NCBI RefSeq assembly: GCF_001693275.1
Contig: NZ_CP016482.1
Span: 62,001 to 126,000, forward strand
Source: Picosynechococcus sp. PCC 7117
Lineage (GTDB): Bacteria; Cyanobacteriota; Cyanobacteriia; Cyanobacteriales; MRBY01
DNA: 64,000 nt
Reading direction: 5' to 3'
Within the stretch, counting starts at the first letter, position 1, and the number at the start of each line of letters is the position of its first letter. Under the pieces are notes generated by a model. The model saw only the letters and a program-made list of their open reading frames with translations. It did no database searches and was not told the origin of the DNA. The position numbers and the translations under genes are program-made. Below are positions 19,392 through 27,689 of the stretch, piece after piece.

Positions 19392-19814
19392 TTAATTAGT
19401 GCTAGTGGATGTTGTTTCTTTTTGGGCGGCGATCGCCAATCTTGCTCCTTCAATTTGCCGCAGTTCATCCATTACTTCAATTACGGATCCATGGCTAACT
19501 GCTTCATCGGCATTGATAATCACCAAGGTTTCTGGGTTCTCAACCATTAGATTTCGGACACCAGCTTGGAGTGTAGCGATTTCAACGGGTGCTTCGTTGA
19601 GAAAAATATCTCCCGCCGCATCTACGGTCACCGTAATTTCAGTGCTCGGTTGCTGTTGTGCTGTATTTGCCCCAGGTAGATTAACCGGTAGGCCCTCAGA
19701 TTTCGTCAAATAGAGGGTCGAAATAATAAAATAGGCCAAAATTGAAAAGATAATATCAATCATCGGCACAATATTAATGCCTGCGGATTTTTGTTCTTCC
19801 TGGGGAATACGCAT
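19392..19814 (-). CDS. exbD: ExbD/TolR-type biopolymer transport protein
   Basis: A 140-residue protein with a short cytoplasmic N-terminus, one membrane segment (INIVPMIDIIFSILAYFIIS) with the conserved Asp of the proton path, and a periplasmic C-terminal domain. It works with ExbB and TonB to energise outer-membrane receptors. It lies 88 bp downstream of exbB and diverges as a unit from a TonB-dependent receptor gene, so its likely role is siderophore uptake. No tonB gene is seen in the window. Confidence 0.88.
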   Translation of the reverse strand: MRIPQEEQKSAGINIVPMIDIIFSILAYFIISTLYLTKSEGLPVNLPGANTAQQQPSTEITVTVDAAGDIFLNEAPVEIATLQAGVRNLMVENPETLVIINADEAVSHGSVIEVMDELRQIEGARLAIAAQKETTSTSTN

Positions 19815-19902
19815 AGTGGTGAATTTTTAAAATAAAAGAATTAAGCTTAAATGGATGGCTTATACATAAAAAAATAGCTGCGCATCGTTTGATTAGCAGG
19901 CA

Positions 19903-20550
19903 TTAGCGGTTCATAATTGCTTCTTCACTCTTTTCATAGAAGCGGCGATATAGTAATTCTAACTGGCCACCATACTCTTGGATAAATGCTAGGTTACGTT
20001 GATATAACCCATTAAAGAGATTGGCAAAGAGCAGGGTGAAGATTGCCACAACCAGACCCATCACAGTCGAAACCAATGCTTCACTAATTCCACCAGTCAC
20101 CCCAGCGGCATTGGTATTACCCACATCACCAATGTTGAGCGCCGAAAAGGATTGCATCAAACCGAGGATCGTTCCCAACAATCCCAGTAGGGGCGCAACA
20201 GCAATAATTGTGTCAAACACAGTATTAAACCGTTTTAGGGTCGGGATTTCGGCTTGGGTTGCACTTTCGAGGGCGAGACGAAACTCTTCACTGTTGGGAT
20301 TTTCTAAATCAAGGGCTTCTAAAAAAATCCGGGCAATGGGTAGATCCGCGTTACGCTTCAAAAATTTCATCGCATTGAACGGATCTTGCCGATATAGACC
20401 GAGGGCGTCCCGGACAACTTGACGCTGCCGACGATTAATCCGCCACCAAAAAACGGCTCGCTCAATAATGCAGGCTACACCGGCCAAAGAGAAGAGGAGC
20501 AAGGGATAAGCAACGATGCCACCGGCGGCAAAGAAATTTGTGATGTTCAT
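19903..20550 (-). CDS. exbB: ExbB/TolQ/MotA-type proton channel protein
   Basis: A 215-residue inner-membrane protein with three membrane segments: residues ~10-30, then the conserved pair from VAPLLGLLGTILGLMQSF to ISEALVSTVMGLVVAIFTLL, the MotA/TolQ/ExbB signature. The cytoplasmic loop is rich in charged residues. It forms the proton-driven motor with the downstream ExbD. The operon diverges from the receptor gene at 20881 across 330 bp. Confidence 0.9.
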   Translation of the reverse strand: MNITNFFAAGGIVAYPLLLFSLAGVACIIERAVFWWRINRRQRQVVRDALGLYRQDPFNAMKFLKRNADLPIARIFLEALDLENPNSEEFRLALESATQAEIPTLKRFNTVFDTIIAVAPLLGLLGTILGLMQSFSALNIGDVGNTNAAGVTGGISEALVSTVMGLVVAIFTLLFANLFNGLYQRNLAFIQEYGGQLELLYRRFYEKSEEAIMNR

Positions 20551-20880
20551 AGTGCTATGGGTTCAAATGTGTGAGGGCGTTTAAGAAGCATTATCTGGCA
20601 CTGCTGCCCAAATGACTAGAGCCTAACTCAAACTATTTTCAATAAATTATCCTTGTATATCAGAAGACTTAGCAAAAACAAAGCCTTTAATCTGAAATGG
20701 TAATTCCTGAAAATACTTTTAGTTCTTAGTTTCAGTGGCTTTTAGCCGATAAATGTGGCTTTGTGAAAATTTTAAATACAAGATATTCTCGATAAAGAAC
20801 TTGACAGTGGTTGAGATAATCTCTTAATCTTCCTGATCTAACGCAATTTTTTAGCAATAAGTAAGTGTGAGGGAAGTTTC
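20551..20880. promoter_or_regulatory. Divergent promoter region between exbB and the TonB-dependent receptor gene
   Basis: About 330 AT-rich bases. Iron control is expected from the genes, but I find no good Fur palindrome; fragments such as AATAAATTATCC (near 20641) and GATATTCTCGATAAA (near 20782) are weak. GAGGGAAG at 20870 is a fair ribosome-binding site for the TTG start at 20881. Confidence 0.35.
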
Positions 20881-23298
20881 TTGAAAGAGTTGACCTATAG
20901 TCTGGGGGTTGCCAGTGGGATGCTGGTTGTTCTGGCTCCGGCGGTAGTGGCCCAAACAGTAATTAGTAATATTCGGATTAACCCGACCTCCTTGAGTGTA
21001 GAAGTTTTTCTGGATAGTGATCAGGCGATCGCCCCTGAAGTGAATCAACGGCTGGAAGGCGATCGTCTCATCCTCGAAGTCGAAAATGCCCAGTTAACAG
21101 ATGGTGCAATTTTGCCTGATTTTGCGCCCCAAGCTGGTCTAGAGGCCATTGAAATTACGCAAATATCTGAAAATACCGTTGAAATTATTCTTGTGGGTGA
21201 AACAGCAGCGCCCTTTGTTGATGTACTGTCTCAACCCTCTGGTTTGCTTGTACAGGTAACACCGGATGATTTTGTTGATAATTTGGAATTAATCGTTACG
21301 GCAACTCGGACGGAAGCAGAGGAAGCGGCGGTACCCCGGTCTGTGACAGTGATTTCCCAGGCAGAAATTCCCCGTCAAGCGGATCTCAACCGCGATCTTT
21401 CCAGCATTTTGGCGAAGCTGGTGCCTGGTCTCTCACCTTCGACAGAAACCACCAGTATTTTTGGGCAAAGCCTCCGGGGTCGTAATATTTCGGTCTTGGT
21501 TGATGGGATACCCCAGAGCACAAATCGTAATGCCCAACGGGATTTGCGCACCATTGATCCGGGCGTGATTGAGCGGATTGAAATTGTCCGTGGCCCTAGC
21601 GCAATCTATGGAGACGGTGCCACTGGTGGGATCATCAATATCATCACTAAGCAGGGAGCTGCCACCGGAGTAGAATCCCGCAGCACTATCGGCTTTGAAT
21701 TTTCCACGACCAATCCGGAAGACAGTTTTGGTTACTCTCTCCAGCATTCTGTGTCTGGTACAGAGGACAAGTTTGATTATGTTGCGGATTTTGCGATTTC
21801 CAAGACAGGTGGTTTCTTTGATGCCGATGGCGATCGCATTCCGCCCGATCCGCTGGGTCAAGGGGGTTTAGCTGACCTCAGAAGCATCAATTTGTTTGGA
21901 AAATTGGGCTACAACATCGACGACAACCAACGGCTCCAATTCAGCTTTAATTACTTCTCCGATGACCAAGATTCTGACTTTGCCCTCAATCCATCTCCTA
22001 GTGGCGATAAAGCAGAAGCCAGACCTGGCCTTGTCTTGCCTGACCAACCCGGCACCGAAAATACATTGGTTAGTTTGGCCTACAGCAATGATGATCTCTT
22101 TGGCAGTCAGTTAAACAGTCAGCTTTACTATCGAGATTACTCCACCCGTTTCTATCCTTTCGATGATGATTTTGGCACCTTCGGGGGTGAAGTTTTGCAA
22201 TCGGAAGTGGAGTCCGAAAAAATTGGTGGTCGTTTAGATATCAATACGCCCCTCGCGGCAGGCGATCGCCTCAGTTTACTTTGGGGTGTGGACTATTTTT
22301 ACGAAGAATCTGCTCAACCTGCTGATCTCTTTGATGAACCTACCTTTGAAGCGAGTAATGGCCTAGTTTTTGAGCGAATTGGCACTGGTTTCCTTTCCCC
22401 ACCCACAGAACAGAAAAATCTCGGTCTATTTGCCCAGTTAAATTGGAATGTGACCGATCAGTTAGTTCTCAATGGTGGCATTCGCCAAGAATTTATTGAT
22501 GTCAGTGTGGATGATTTCACCACTCTAGCGGGCAATGATGTCACAGGGGGCGAACTGAACTACGATGCGACCCTCTTTAATGTGGGCGCTGTGTATGCTC
22601 TCAATGACAATGTAAATATTTTTGGGAACTTTGCCCAAGGCTTTTCCATTGCGGATGTGGCCCGTTCCCTACGGACTTCTCCGGGGGGCAGTGTGGAAAA
22701 TCTACGGCCTGAAGCCCAACGAGTTGATAACTATGAGTTAGGGATTCGCGGCAACTGGGGTAATGTGCAAGCTTCCATTGCTGGCTTTTATAGCTACTCA
22801 GATCTCGGTACTACCTTTGATAGTGCGTTTACAACGATTCGTGATCCCCAGCGCATCTACGGTGTTGAGGCCGATCTACGTACTCAACTCAGTGAACAAC
22901 TCGCCCTAGGGGGAACCTTTACTTACACCGATGGCGAGCGGGATGCCAATAACGATGGCGATTTTGAAAGTGGCTTACCTAGTTTCCAAATTCCCCCTGT
23001 TAAACTAACCGGTTTTGTGGAATATGAACCCGTTGAAGGTTGGGAAAATCGTCTGCAATTACTGTATTCAGCGGGCCGTGATCCCAAGGGTGATGGCTTT
23101 GGTTTAGGGGAAGTAGAAAGTTACTTAACTGCTGATTTTATCAGTAGCTATGATACTGGTGTTGGCAAGATTCAGCTCGGCGTTGAAAATCTTTTTAATG
23201 CTGAATATTTCCCCATCATTGCCCAGGTTTATGGGGGCAGAAATCAATTTGCTGGCAGAGGTCGCACCATCAGTTTAAGCTACAGTTTAGATTGGTAA
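20881..23298 (+). CDS. TonB-dependent siderophore receptor with N-terminal AMIN domain
   Basis: An 805-residue outer-membrane barrel. It starts at TTG with GAGGGAAG upstream. A signal peptide (residues 1-~24, ending VVAQ) is followed by an AMIN domain (~25-125), typical of cyanobacterial receptors. The plug domain (~140-260: ELIVTATRTEAEEAAVPRSV, VLVDGIPQSTNRN, IERIEIVRGPSAIYGDGATG, GIINIIT) and a barrel of ~540 residues ending YSLDW complete it; the terminal aromatic is the usual insertion signal. It imports a ferric siderophore using ExbB/ExbD energy. A substrate-binding lipoprotein follows. The ligand is unknown. Confidence 0.93.
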   Translation: MKELTYSLGVASGMLVVLAPAVVAQTVISNIRINPTSLSVEVFLDSDQAIAPEVNQRLEGDRLILEVENAQLTDGAILPDFAPQAGLEAIEITQISENTVEIILVGETAAPFVDVLSQPSGLLVQVTPDDFVDNLELIVTATRTEAEEAAVPRSVTVISQAEIPRQADLNRDLSSILAKLVPGLSPSTETTSIFGQSLRGRNISVLVDGIPQSTNRNAQRDLRTIDPGVIERIEIVRGPSAIYGDGATGGIINIITKQGAATGVESRSTIGFEFSTTNPEDSFGYSLQHSVSGTEDKFDYVADFAISKTGGFFDADGDRIPPDPLGQGGLADLRSINLFGKLGYNIDDNQRLQFSFNYFSDDQDSDFALNPSPSGDKAEARPGLVLPDQPGTENTLVSLAYSNDDLFGSQLNSQLYYRDYSTRFYPFDDDFGTFGGEVLQSEVESEKIGGRLDINTPLAAGDRLSLLWGVDYFYEESAQPADLFDEPTFEASNGLVFERIGTGFLSPPTEQKNLGLFAQLNWNVTDQLVLNGGIRQEFIDVSVDDFTTLAGNDVTGGELNYDATLFNVGAVYALNDNVNIFGNFAQGFSIADVARSLRTSPGGSVENLRPEAQRVDNYELGIRGNWGNVQASIAGFYSYSDLGTTFDSAFTTIRDPQRIYGVEADLRTQLSEQLALGGTFTYTDGERDANNDGDFESGLPSFQIPPVKLTGFVEYEPVEGWENRLQLLYSAGRDPKGDGFGLGEVESYLTADFISSYDTGVGKIQLGVENLFNAEYFPIIAQVYGGRNQFAGRGRTISLSYSLDW

Positions 23299-23418
23299 AA
23301 TCCAGGGCGATCGCCTGCGTATTTCAGAAGTTAATTACGTCTTAGTTTGGGATGGAGAGGAGGATTTTGTTTTGCCTTTTCATCCTATTTTTTTAAAATT
23401 AAAAAACCTTTAAAATTT

Positions 23419-24417
23419 ATGCAATATCAAAAAAATAAACCTACAATTCGACGCCAGATCCTCGGCTTAATTTGCCTAGCAAGTATGAGTTTGAGTGGTT
23501 GTTTTGCCACGACCCAAAATCCATCTCCCACAACGACCCCAGAGCCTGTTTCCCAAGTTTCTGATGAAGCAACCCGCACCATTGAACATGCCATGGGAAC
23601 GACGGAAATTAGCGGCACTCCCGAACGAATCGTCGTGCTCACCAACGAAGGCACAGATATGTTAGTTGCCCTAGGGGTAACACCCGTCGGTGCTGTTAAA
23701 TCCTGGCAAGGCGATCCCTATTACGAGTATCTCAGCGCCGAATTAGAAGATGTACCCATGATTGGTGACGAATTTCAGCCAAATTTAGAAAATATTGTCG
23801 CTTTAAAGCCAGATTTGATTATCGGCTCTAAAGTCCGGCAGGAGCAACTCTATGGCAAATTGCAGGCGATCGCCCCGACCGTTTTTTCCGAAACCCTGGG
23901 TGCCACCTGGAAAGATAATTTTAAACTCTACGCCAAAGCCCTCAACCGGGAAGCCGAAGCCCAAACTTTACTTGAGCAATGGGATCAGCGGGTCACCAAC
24001 CTCAAAGAACAATTAGGTGATCAGCCGCCAACTGTTTCCCTCGTTCGGTTTATGCCAGGGACAGCGAGGATCTATTATGAACAATCCTTTCCGGGGCAAA
24101 TTGTCGCTGAAGTGGGCTTACGACGGCCTGAAGTACAACAAAAAAATGACTTTGCCGCCGAAATTAGCCTAGAAAGTATCCAGGATCTCGAAGCCGACCA
24201 TCTGTTTTATTTCACATTTAATGAGACCGAAAACCGAGGTGAAGATACCCAAAATCAATGGCAAGATCATCCCCTTTGGCAAAATCTCGCTGTGGTTGAA
24301 AACGGTAATATTTATCAAGTTAATGATGGGGAATGGACAAGTTCTAGTGGTATTTTAGCGGCTCATCAAGTTCTTAATGATCTCGCGAAACACATTTTAG
24401 ATGAAACACAAAATTAG
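23419..24417 (+). CDS. Ferric siderophore-binding lipoprotein (FecB/FhuD-like)
   Basis: A 332-residue ABC substrate-binding protein of the cobalamin/Fe3+-siderophore class. The lipobox LSGC lies at about residue 29 after a positively charged, hydrophobic leader; a Thr/Pro linker follows. Characteristic motifs: TPERIVVLTNEGTDMLVALG, VPMIGDEFQPNLENIVALKP, DLIIGS and DHPLWQNLAVVENGNIYQV. I chose the ATG at 23419; the frame is open to 23347. It probably passes iron-siderophore from the receptor upstream to a permease that is not in this window. A hairpin terminator follows. Confidence 0.9.
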   Translation: MQYQKNKPTIRRQILGLICLASMSLSGCFATTQNPSPTTTPEPVSQVSDEATRTIEHAMGTTEISGTPERIVVLTNEGTDMLVALGVTPVGAVKSWQGDPYYEYLSAELEDVPMIGDEFQPNLENIVALKPDLIIGSKVRQEQLYGKLQAIAPTVFSETLGATWKDNFKLYAKALNREAEAQTLLEQWDQRVTNLKEQLGDQPPTVSLVRFMPGTARIYYEQSFPGQIVAEVGLRRPEVQQKNDFAAEISLESIQDLEADHLFYFTFNETENRGEDTQNQWQDHPLWQNLAVVENGNIYQVNDGEWTSSSGILAAHQVLNDLAKHILDETQN

Positions 24418-24448
24418 TAATTATTTGAAGTGTGGCAACTAAAAAAGA

Positions 24449-24466
24449 GAGTATTTTTCAATACTC
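24449..24466. terminator. Convergent hairpin terminator
   Basis: GAGTATT-TTTC-AATACTC forms a perfect 7-bp stem with a 4-nt loop, flanked by A-rich runs on both sides. It lies between the convergent siderophore-binding protein and Ro60 genes. Confidence 0.65.
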
Positions 24467-24487
24467 CCTGAAAAAAGAAATAATTTG

Positions 24488-26089
24488 CTATGCCAAATCA
24501 TCCTGGGCAATCATTTGGATCAAGCGTGGCATCGTCGGATCAAACCCTCCTAAATCCCATGACAAAGGATCTTTTGGATCAACCAAACTCAATTTGTAGG
24601 GGGCCAGGGTCACATAAATGGCCTTGACATTAGGGTTTAATTTGCGGCGATATTCCGCCAGTTTTTGGCAGGGTTGCGTGCCCGCCCAGGATTCGCAATC
24701 TGTCCAGAAGCAAATTACATCGGCATGAAAGCGATGTTTAAGCGCCCATTTGTAGACAGAGGAAGCATCGGTGCCGCCGAAATTTTGATCACTCGTTTTT
24801 TGTAAGGCCGTGCGGAAACTATCGCTGGCGGTAATGCCTAGATCTTTAAACGCGGTAGAAAAGCCACGAATGGCATAATTTTTCTCGGCTTTTGCGGTGA
24901 CCAGGGCCATGGTTGCGGCTATCTCGGCACAGGTTAAATGGACAGAACCCACAGAGTAATAGGACATCGACCCCGACACATCCACCGCATGGAGAAACGT
25001 TTTCCCGGTGGCAGGCACTGTTTCAAAGGACATCTCCAGGGCTTTTTCGAGGATGTCGATAATGCGGGGTACAGGTTCCCAGGTTTTTTTGCTGCGCCCC
25101 AATCGACCCCCAGATTGATAGGTTTTTAGGGCTTTGAGGATGTCAATGGGATGGATGCGACCTTTGCGCAAGCGTTGTTTATCGTTTAAAACCATCGCCA
25201 CGTGCTTGAGGTTTTTCTGGCGGTTGACCCGCAATACCCCAATTTCGGTTAGGGAACCCAGGTTCCGTAACAGGGCACCAATGGGCATCTCCAGCATCAA
25301 CAGTTTCCAGGTCTGCTCATCCATTTGACCAATGGGGGCGACCATTTCGTGGGTAAGGTGGCCTTGGGCGATCGCCTTTTTCGTTTGGTCGGGGTTGCGT
25401 TTTAGCCATTCGTACCACCAAATTTGTTCAAGGGCAGTTGCAGGGGGCTGTTTCGGTAACTGCTCCCAACCGTTAATGACCCAGTTATACAAGGTTTGAT
25501 GCTCGACACTTGGGGGTTTAACGTGGAATAAACGCAACGCATCCCGGTGGCTAAACCCGTACCGTTGTTGATACTTCAGCAGTTGGTAGGCCAAAGCTTG
25601 CACATCGTCCTGACTGAGCCAACCTTTACCACACTCACGCACCACTTTTCCGAACCCGCGCAGGGCCTTGGTATAGCTTAACCATTCATAGAAATGGCTC
25701 CCGGTGCGCACCACCTGGGGAAAGATTTTCATAAATGCCTGTTTCGCTGCTGGGGTTTCCCCCATGGATAACAGCGTTAATGCATATAAAGGGGCGCTAT
25801 TGTTGAGCGATCGCCCATCGCTCGCATAGAAAATTTCCTGGGCGACCCGGCCTGGATCCGCCACCACGCACTGCTGCACAACCTGGGTAAACTCACCCGT
25901 CAACTCATGTTTATCAGCATAAAAAGTATTTTGGGCGGTACCGATTAACAAACAGCGCCGTAACATGACCCAAATCCCCGGATCGAAGTGATAACCACCG
26001 GCTCGCCCCTGCACCATTTCTGTCGCTCGACCCGGAATTGGTTGCGATTGGGGCGTTTGGCCACGGGCTGTAAAAAATTGATATGACAT
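24488..26089 (-). CDS. rsr: Ro60-like TROVE domain RNA-binding protein
   Basis: A 533-residue orthologue of the Ro60 autoantigen / bacterial Rsr. Residues ~10-340 are the TROVE (HEAT-repeat ring) domain, with GRAGGYHFDPGIWVMLRRCL, ASDGRSLNNSAPLYALTLLS and HPIDILKALKTYQSGGRLGR. Residues ~360-525 are a von Willebrand A domain with the metal site HAVDVSGSMS, FGGTDASS and FWTDCES. Ro60 rings bind misfolded RNA and Y RNAs and can act with PNPase. GGAG lies before the ATG. Three tRNA-like genes end 57 bp upstream on the same strand and are probable RNA partners. No RtcB ligase is seen in the window. Confidence 0.93.
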   Translation of the reverse strand: MSYQFFTARGQTPQSQPIPGRATEMVQGRAGGYHFDPGIWVMLRRCLLIGTAQNTFYADKHELTGEFTQVVQQCVVADPGRVAQEIFYASDGRSLNNSAPLYALTLLSMGETPAAKQAFMKIFPQVVRTGSHFYEWLSYTKALRGFGKVVRECGKGWLSQDDVQALAYQLLKYQQRYGFSHRDALRLFHVKPPSVEHQTLYNWVINGWEQLPKQPPATALEQIWWYEWLKRNPDQTKKAIAQGHLTHEMVAPIGQMDEQTWKLLMLEMPIGALLRNLGSLTEIGVLRVNRQKNLKHVAMVLNDKQRLRKGRIHPIDILKALKTYQSGGRLGRSKKTWEPVPRIIDILEKALEMSFETVPATGKTFLHAVDVSGSMSYYSVGSVHLTCAEIAATMALVTAKAEKNYAIRGFSTAFKDLGITASDSFRTALQKTSDQNFGGTDASSVYKWALKHRFHADVICFWTDCESWAGTQPCQKLAEYRRKLNPNVKAIYVTLAPYKLSLVDPKDPLSWDLGGFDPTMPRLIQMIAQDDLA

Positions 26090-26145
26090 GACAACTCCGT
26101 CCCTCGCGGGATAACAACTTTAGATCAAAACCCCATGCGGGGAAG

Positions 26146-26269
26146 GGAGACGAGCCGGAATCGAACCCGCATCTCGGCGGACAAAAGGGAGATTCGTCCA
26201 TAGCGATAACCTTTAGTCCTGCGGCCCCTAAGGGCAAATATTGCGCTCTACCATTGAGCTACCGTCTCC
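26146..26269 (-). ncRNA. tRNA-like RNA 1 with anticodon-arm insert (candidate Y RNA)
   Basis: Read on the minus strand. Acceptor GAGACGG pairs with TCGTCTC (one G.U), with an extra 5' G that can pair with C73, as in tRNA-His. The D arm is GCTC-AATGGTA-GAGC and the T arm GCGGG-TTCGATT-CCGGC has one G-G mismatch. No CCA is encoded. The anticodon arm is replaced by ~70 nt containing hairpin GCCC-TTAG-GGGC, then CGC, 11 nt and TTATCG (the core shared with RNAs 2 and 3), and a second stem GGACGAA / TTTGTCC. No standard anticodon loop is evident. It lies 57 bp upstream of the Ro60 gene. Either an intron-bearing tRNA or, more likely, a YrlA-like tRNA mimic. Confidence 0.6.
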
Positions 26270-26293
26270 AGGTTTGACATTTTTCTAAATGGG

Positions 26294-26400
26294 GGGACAG
26301 GGAAAGACTCGAACTTTCGACCCGATAATCTTGATACGGCGACCCGTTGGGGTAAAAAAATTGCAGCAAGAATCTGCTCTACCAACTGAGCTACCTGCCC
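26294..26400 (-). ncRNA. tRNA-like RNA 2 lacking a normal anticodon arm (candidate Y RNA)
   Basis: Acceptor GGGCAGG pairs with CCTGTCC (one G.U). D arm GCTC-AGTTGGTA-GAGC and T arm GAAAG-TTCGAGT-CTTTC are perfect. No CCA is encoded. In place of the anticodon arm there is a ~50-nt extension: helix GAT+TCTTG pairs with CAAGA+ATC across a TT bulge and encloses hairpin ACCC-CAAC-GGGT followed by CGC. The core GGGTCGC, 10 nt, TTATCG matches RNAs 1 and 3. Excising the insert at the RNA 3 position leaves no anticodon loop, so this one looks like a tRNA mimic rather than a decoding tRNA. Confidence 0.6.
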
Positions 26401-26421
26401 AAGTCATTTAGGAAAAGATCG

Positions 26422-26548
26422 TGGCGAACGGAGGAGGAATCGAACCTCCATCTCCCGCTTAACAGGCGATAACCCTGAATTCAGCGACCCTTACGGATAA
26501 ATAAATGAATCAGGGAAGATTGGTGTTTTGCCATTAAACTATCCGTTC
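26422..26548 (-). tRNA. tRNA-Asn(GUU) interrupted by a 53-nt insert
   Basis: Acceptor GAACGGA/TCCGTTC, D arm GTTT-AATGGCA-AAAC and T arm GGAGG-TTCGATT-CCTCC pair perfectly; discriminator G and CCA are encoded (26425-26422). The anticodon loop CTGTTAA (anticodon GUU) is canonical for tRNA-Asn. The 5' half of the anticodon stem is split: CC at 26523-26522, then 53 nt (26521-26469), then CGC. Joining them gives CCCGC, which pairs with GCGGG, and a complete 74-nt tRNA. The insert holds helix CCCTGATTCA / TGAATTCAGGG and the core GGGTCGC, 11 nt, TTATCG. It is too small for a known group I or II intron. Confidence 0.72.
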
Positions 26549-26641
26549 ATTGCGTTGCTTTTAATGTATGGGCTGTTGCTCCCCCGATTCCAATGGGAGT
26601 TAAATCACCTGAAATGGTTACGATATCGGGCTTTGGGATTA

Positions 26642-26672
26642 GGGGGGCCGATAAAAGTTATGGTCTCCCCCC
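26642..26672 (-). terminator. GC-rich hairpin downstream of phnC
   Basis: GGGGGG and CCCCCC form a 6-bp stem with a 19-nt loop, beginning 29 bp after the phnC stop on the minus strand. There is no strong T-run, so termination may be partial. It lies before the tRNA-like cluster and could separate it from the transporter genes. Confidence 0.4.
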
Positions 26673-26700
26673 AACTTTCTAAAAATAGAGCATCAAAGAT

Positions 26701-27432
26701 TTATTGATAGATAGCATTGGCGATGTCGTCGTTAAAGGCCGTGGTGGGCACATCCAAAATAATCTGACCCGCACGCATCCCTAAAATGCGATCGCCGTAG
26801 CGTTTGGCGAGATGAACCTGATGGAGGCTACAAATCACAGTGAGGCGTTTTTCATTACAGAGGGAGCGCAGTAGTTGTAGCACTAATGCCGCAGTTTCTG
26901 GATCAAGGCTCGCAATGGGTTCATCGGCCAGGAGCAGTTGGGCTTTTTGGGTCAGGGCGCGGGCGATCGCCACCCGTTGTTTTTGTCCCCCAGATAGTTG
27001 GTCAGCCCGTTGAAAAGCAACATCGAGGAGCTGCACCCGTTCTAGGGCGGCTAAAGCTTCACAGAGCATCGCTTCAGGAAAACGTCCCAGTAAACATCGC
27101 CAGAGAGGTAACTCTGGTAACCGTCCGCCCAGGCAATTTTCGAGGGCCGTGCGGCGTCGCACTAAATTAAATTGTTGGGCAATCATCGCCATTTTTTGCC
27201 TGGCTTGGCGTAACTGTCGAGGTGATGCGGTGGTTAGATCAAGACCTTGAAAATAAACTTGGCCAGCATCGAGGGACACCAATTGGGGCAAGCAGCGCAG
27301 CAAGCTTGTTTTGCCCGCACCACTGGAGCCAAGGAGAACAGTAAAGCTATGGGGCTCGATGGTAAAGCTAATGTCCTGGAGGCTGAATTGACCGTGGGAA
27401 TAGGCTTTTGTGAGTTGGTGAACCTGCAGCAT
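26701..27432 (-). CDS. phnC: PhnC-like phosphonate/phosphite ABC transporter ATPase
   Basis: A 243-residue ABC ATPase: Walker A LLGSSGAGKTSLLRC, Q-loop AMIAQQFNLVRRRTALENCL (FNLV.R.T.L.N is typical of PhnC), signature LSGGQKQRVAIARAL, Walker B LLLADEPIASLD and H-loop ICSLHQ. It powers uptake through PhnE of a phosphonate-like anion captured by PhnD. A 257-bp gap without an ORF separates it from phnE, longer than usual, so it may have an additional promoter. No C-P lyase or phosphite dehydrogenase genes are visible, so the substrate stays open. Confidence 0.87.
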   Translation of the reverse strand: MLQVHQLTKAYSHGQFSLQDISFTIEPHSFTVLLGSSGAGKTSLLRCLPQLVSLDAGQVYFQGLDLTTASPRQLRQARQKMAMIAQQFNLVRRRTALENCLGGRLPELPLWRCLLGRFPEAMLCEALAALERVQLLDVAFQRADQLSGGQKQRVAIARALTQKAQLLLADEPIASLDPETAALVLQLLRSLCNEKRLTVICSLHQVHLAKRYGDRILGMRAGQIILDVPTTAFNDDIANAIYQ

Positions 27433-27689
27433 AGAATTTTTTTGAAAATGAATTTTTTAACCCAACGTTAGTTGTGAGGTAAATGTAAAAGTGAATTTTT
27501 CAGTGCGGCGATCGCCCTTGATCTGCACCATTGGACGGCGTGATCAGGGCGAAACTTTGTTTAGGGCAATCAATATTCCAGAATTACTGTAAAAATACCT
27601 TAAATAAAATGATAAAATGGAAAAAGTTAGTGAATTGAGAGTAATTACATCAAATTAAGCGAAAATCTTCCTTTGTAAGGCCATAAAGG

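Noticed and set aside
26146-26548. Group I or group II introns in the tRNA-like genes
   Set aside because: The inserts are only about 50-75 nt, too short for the catalytic cores, and lack the conserved P7 or domain V patterns.
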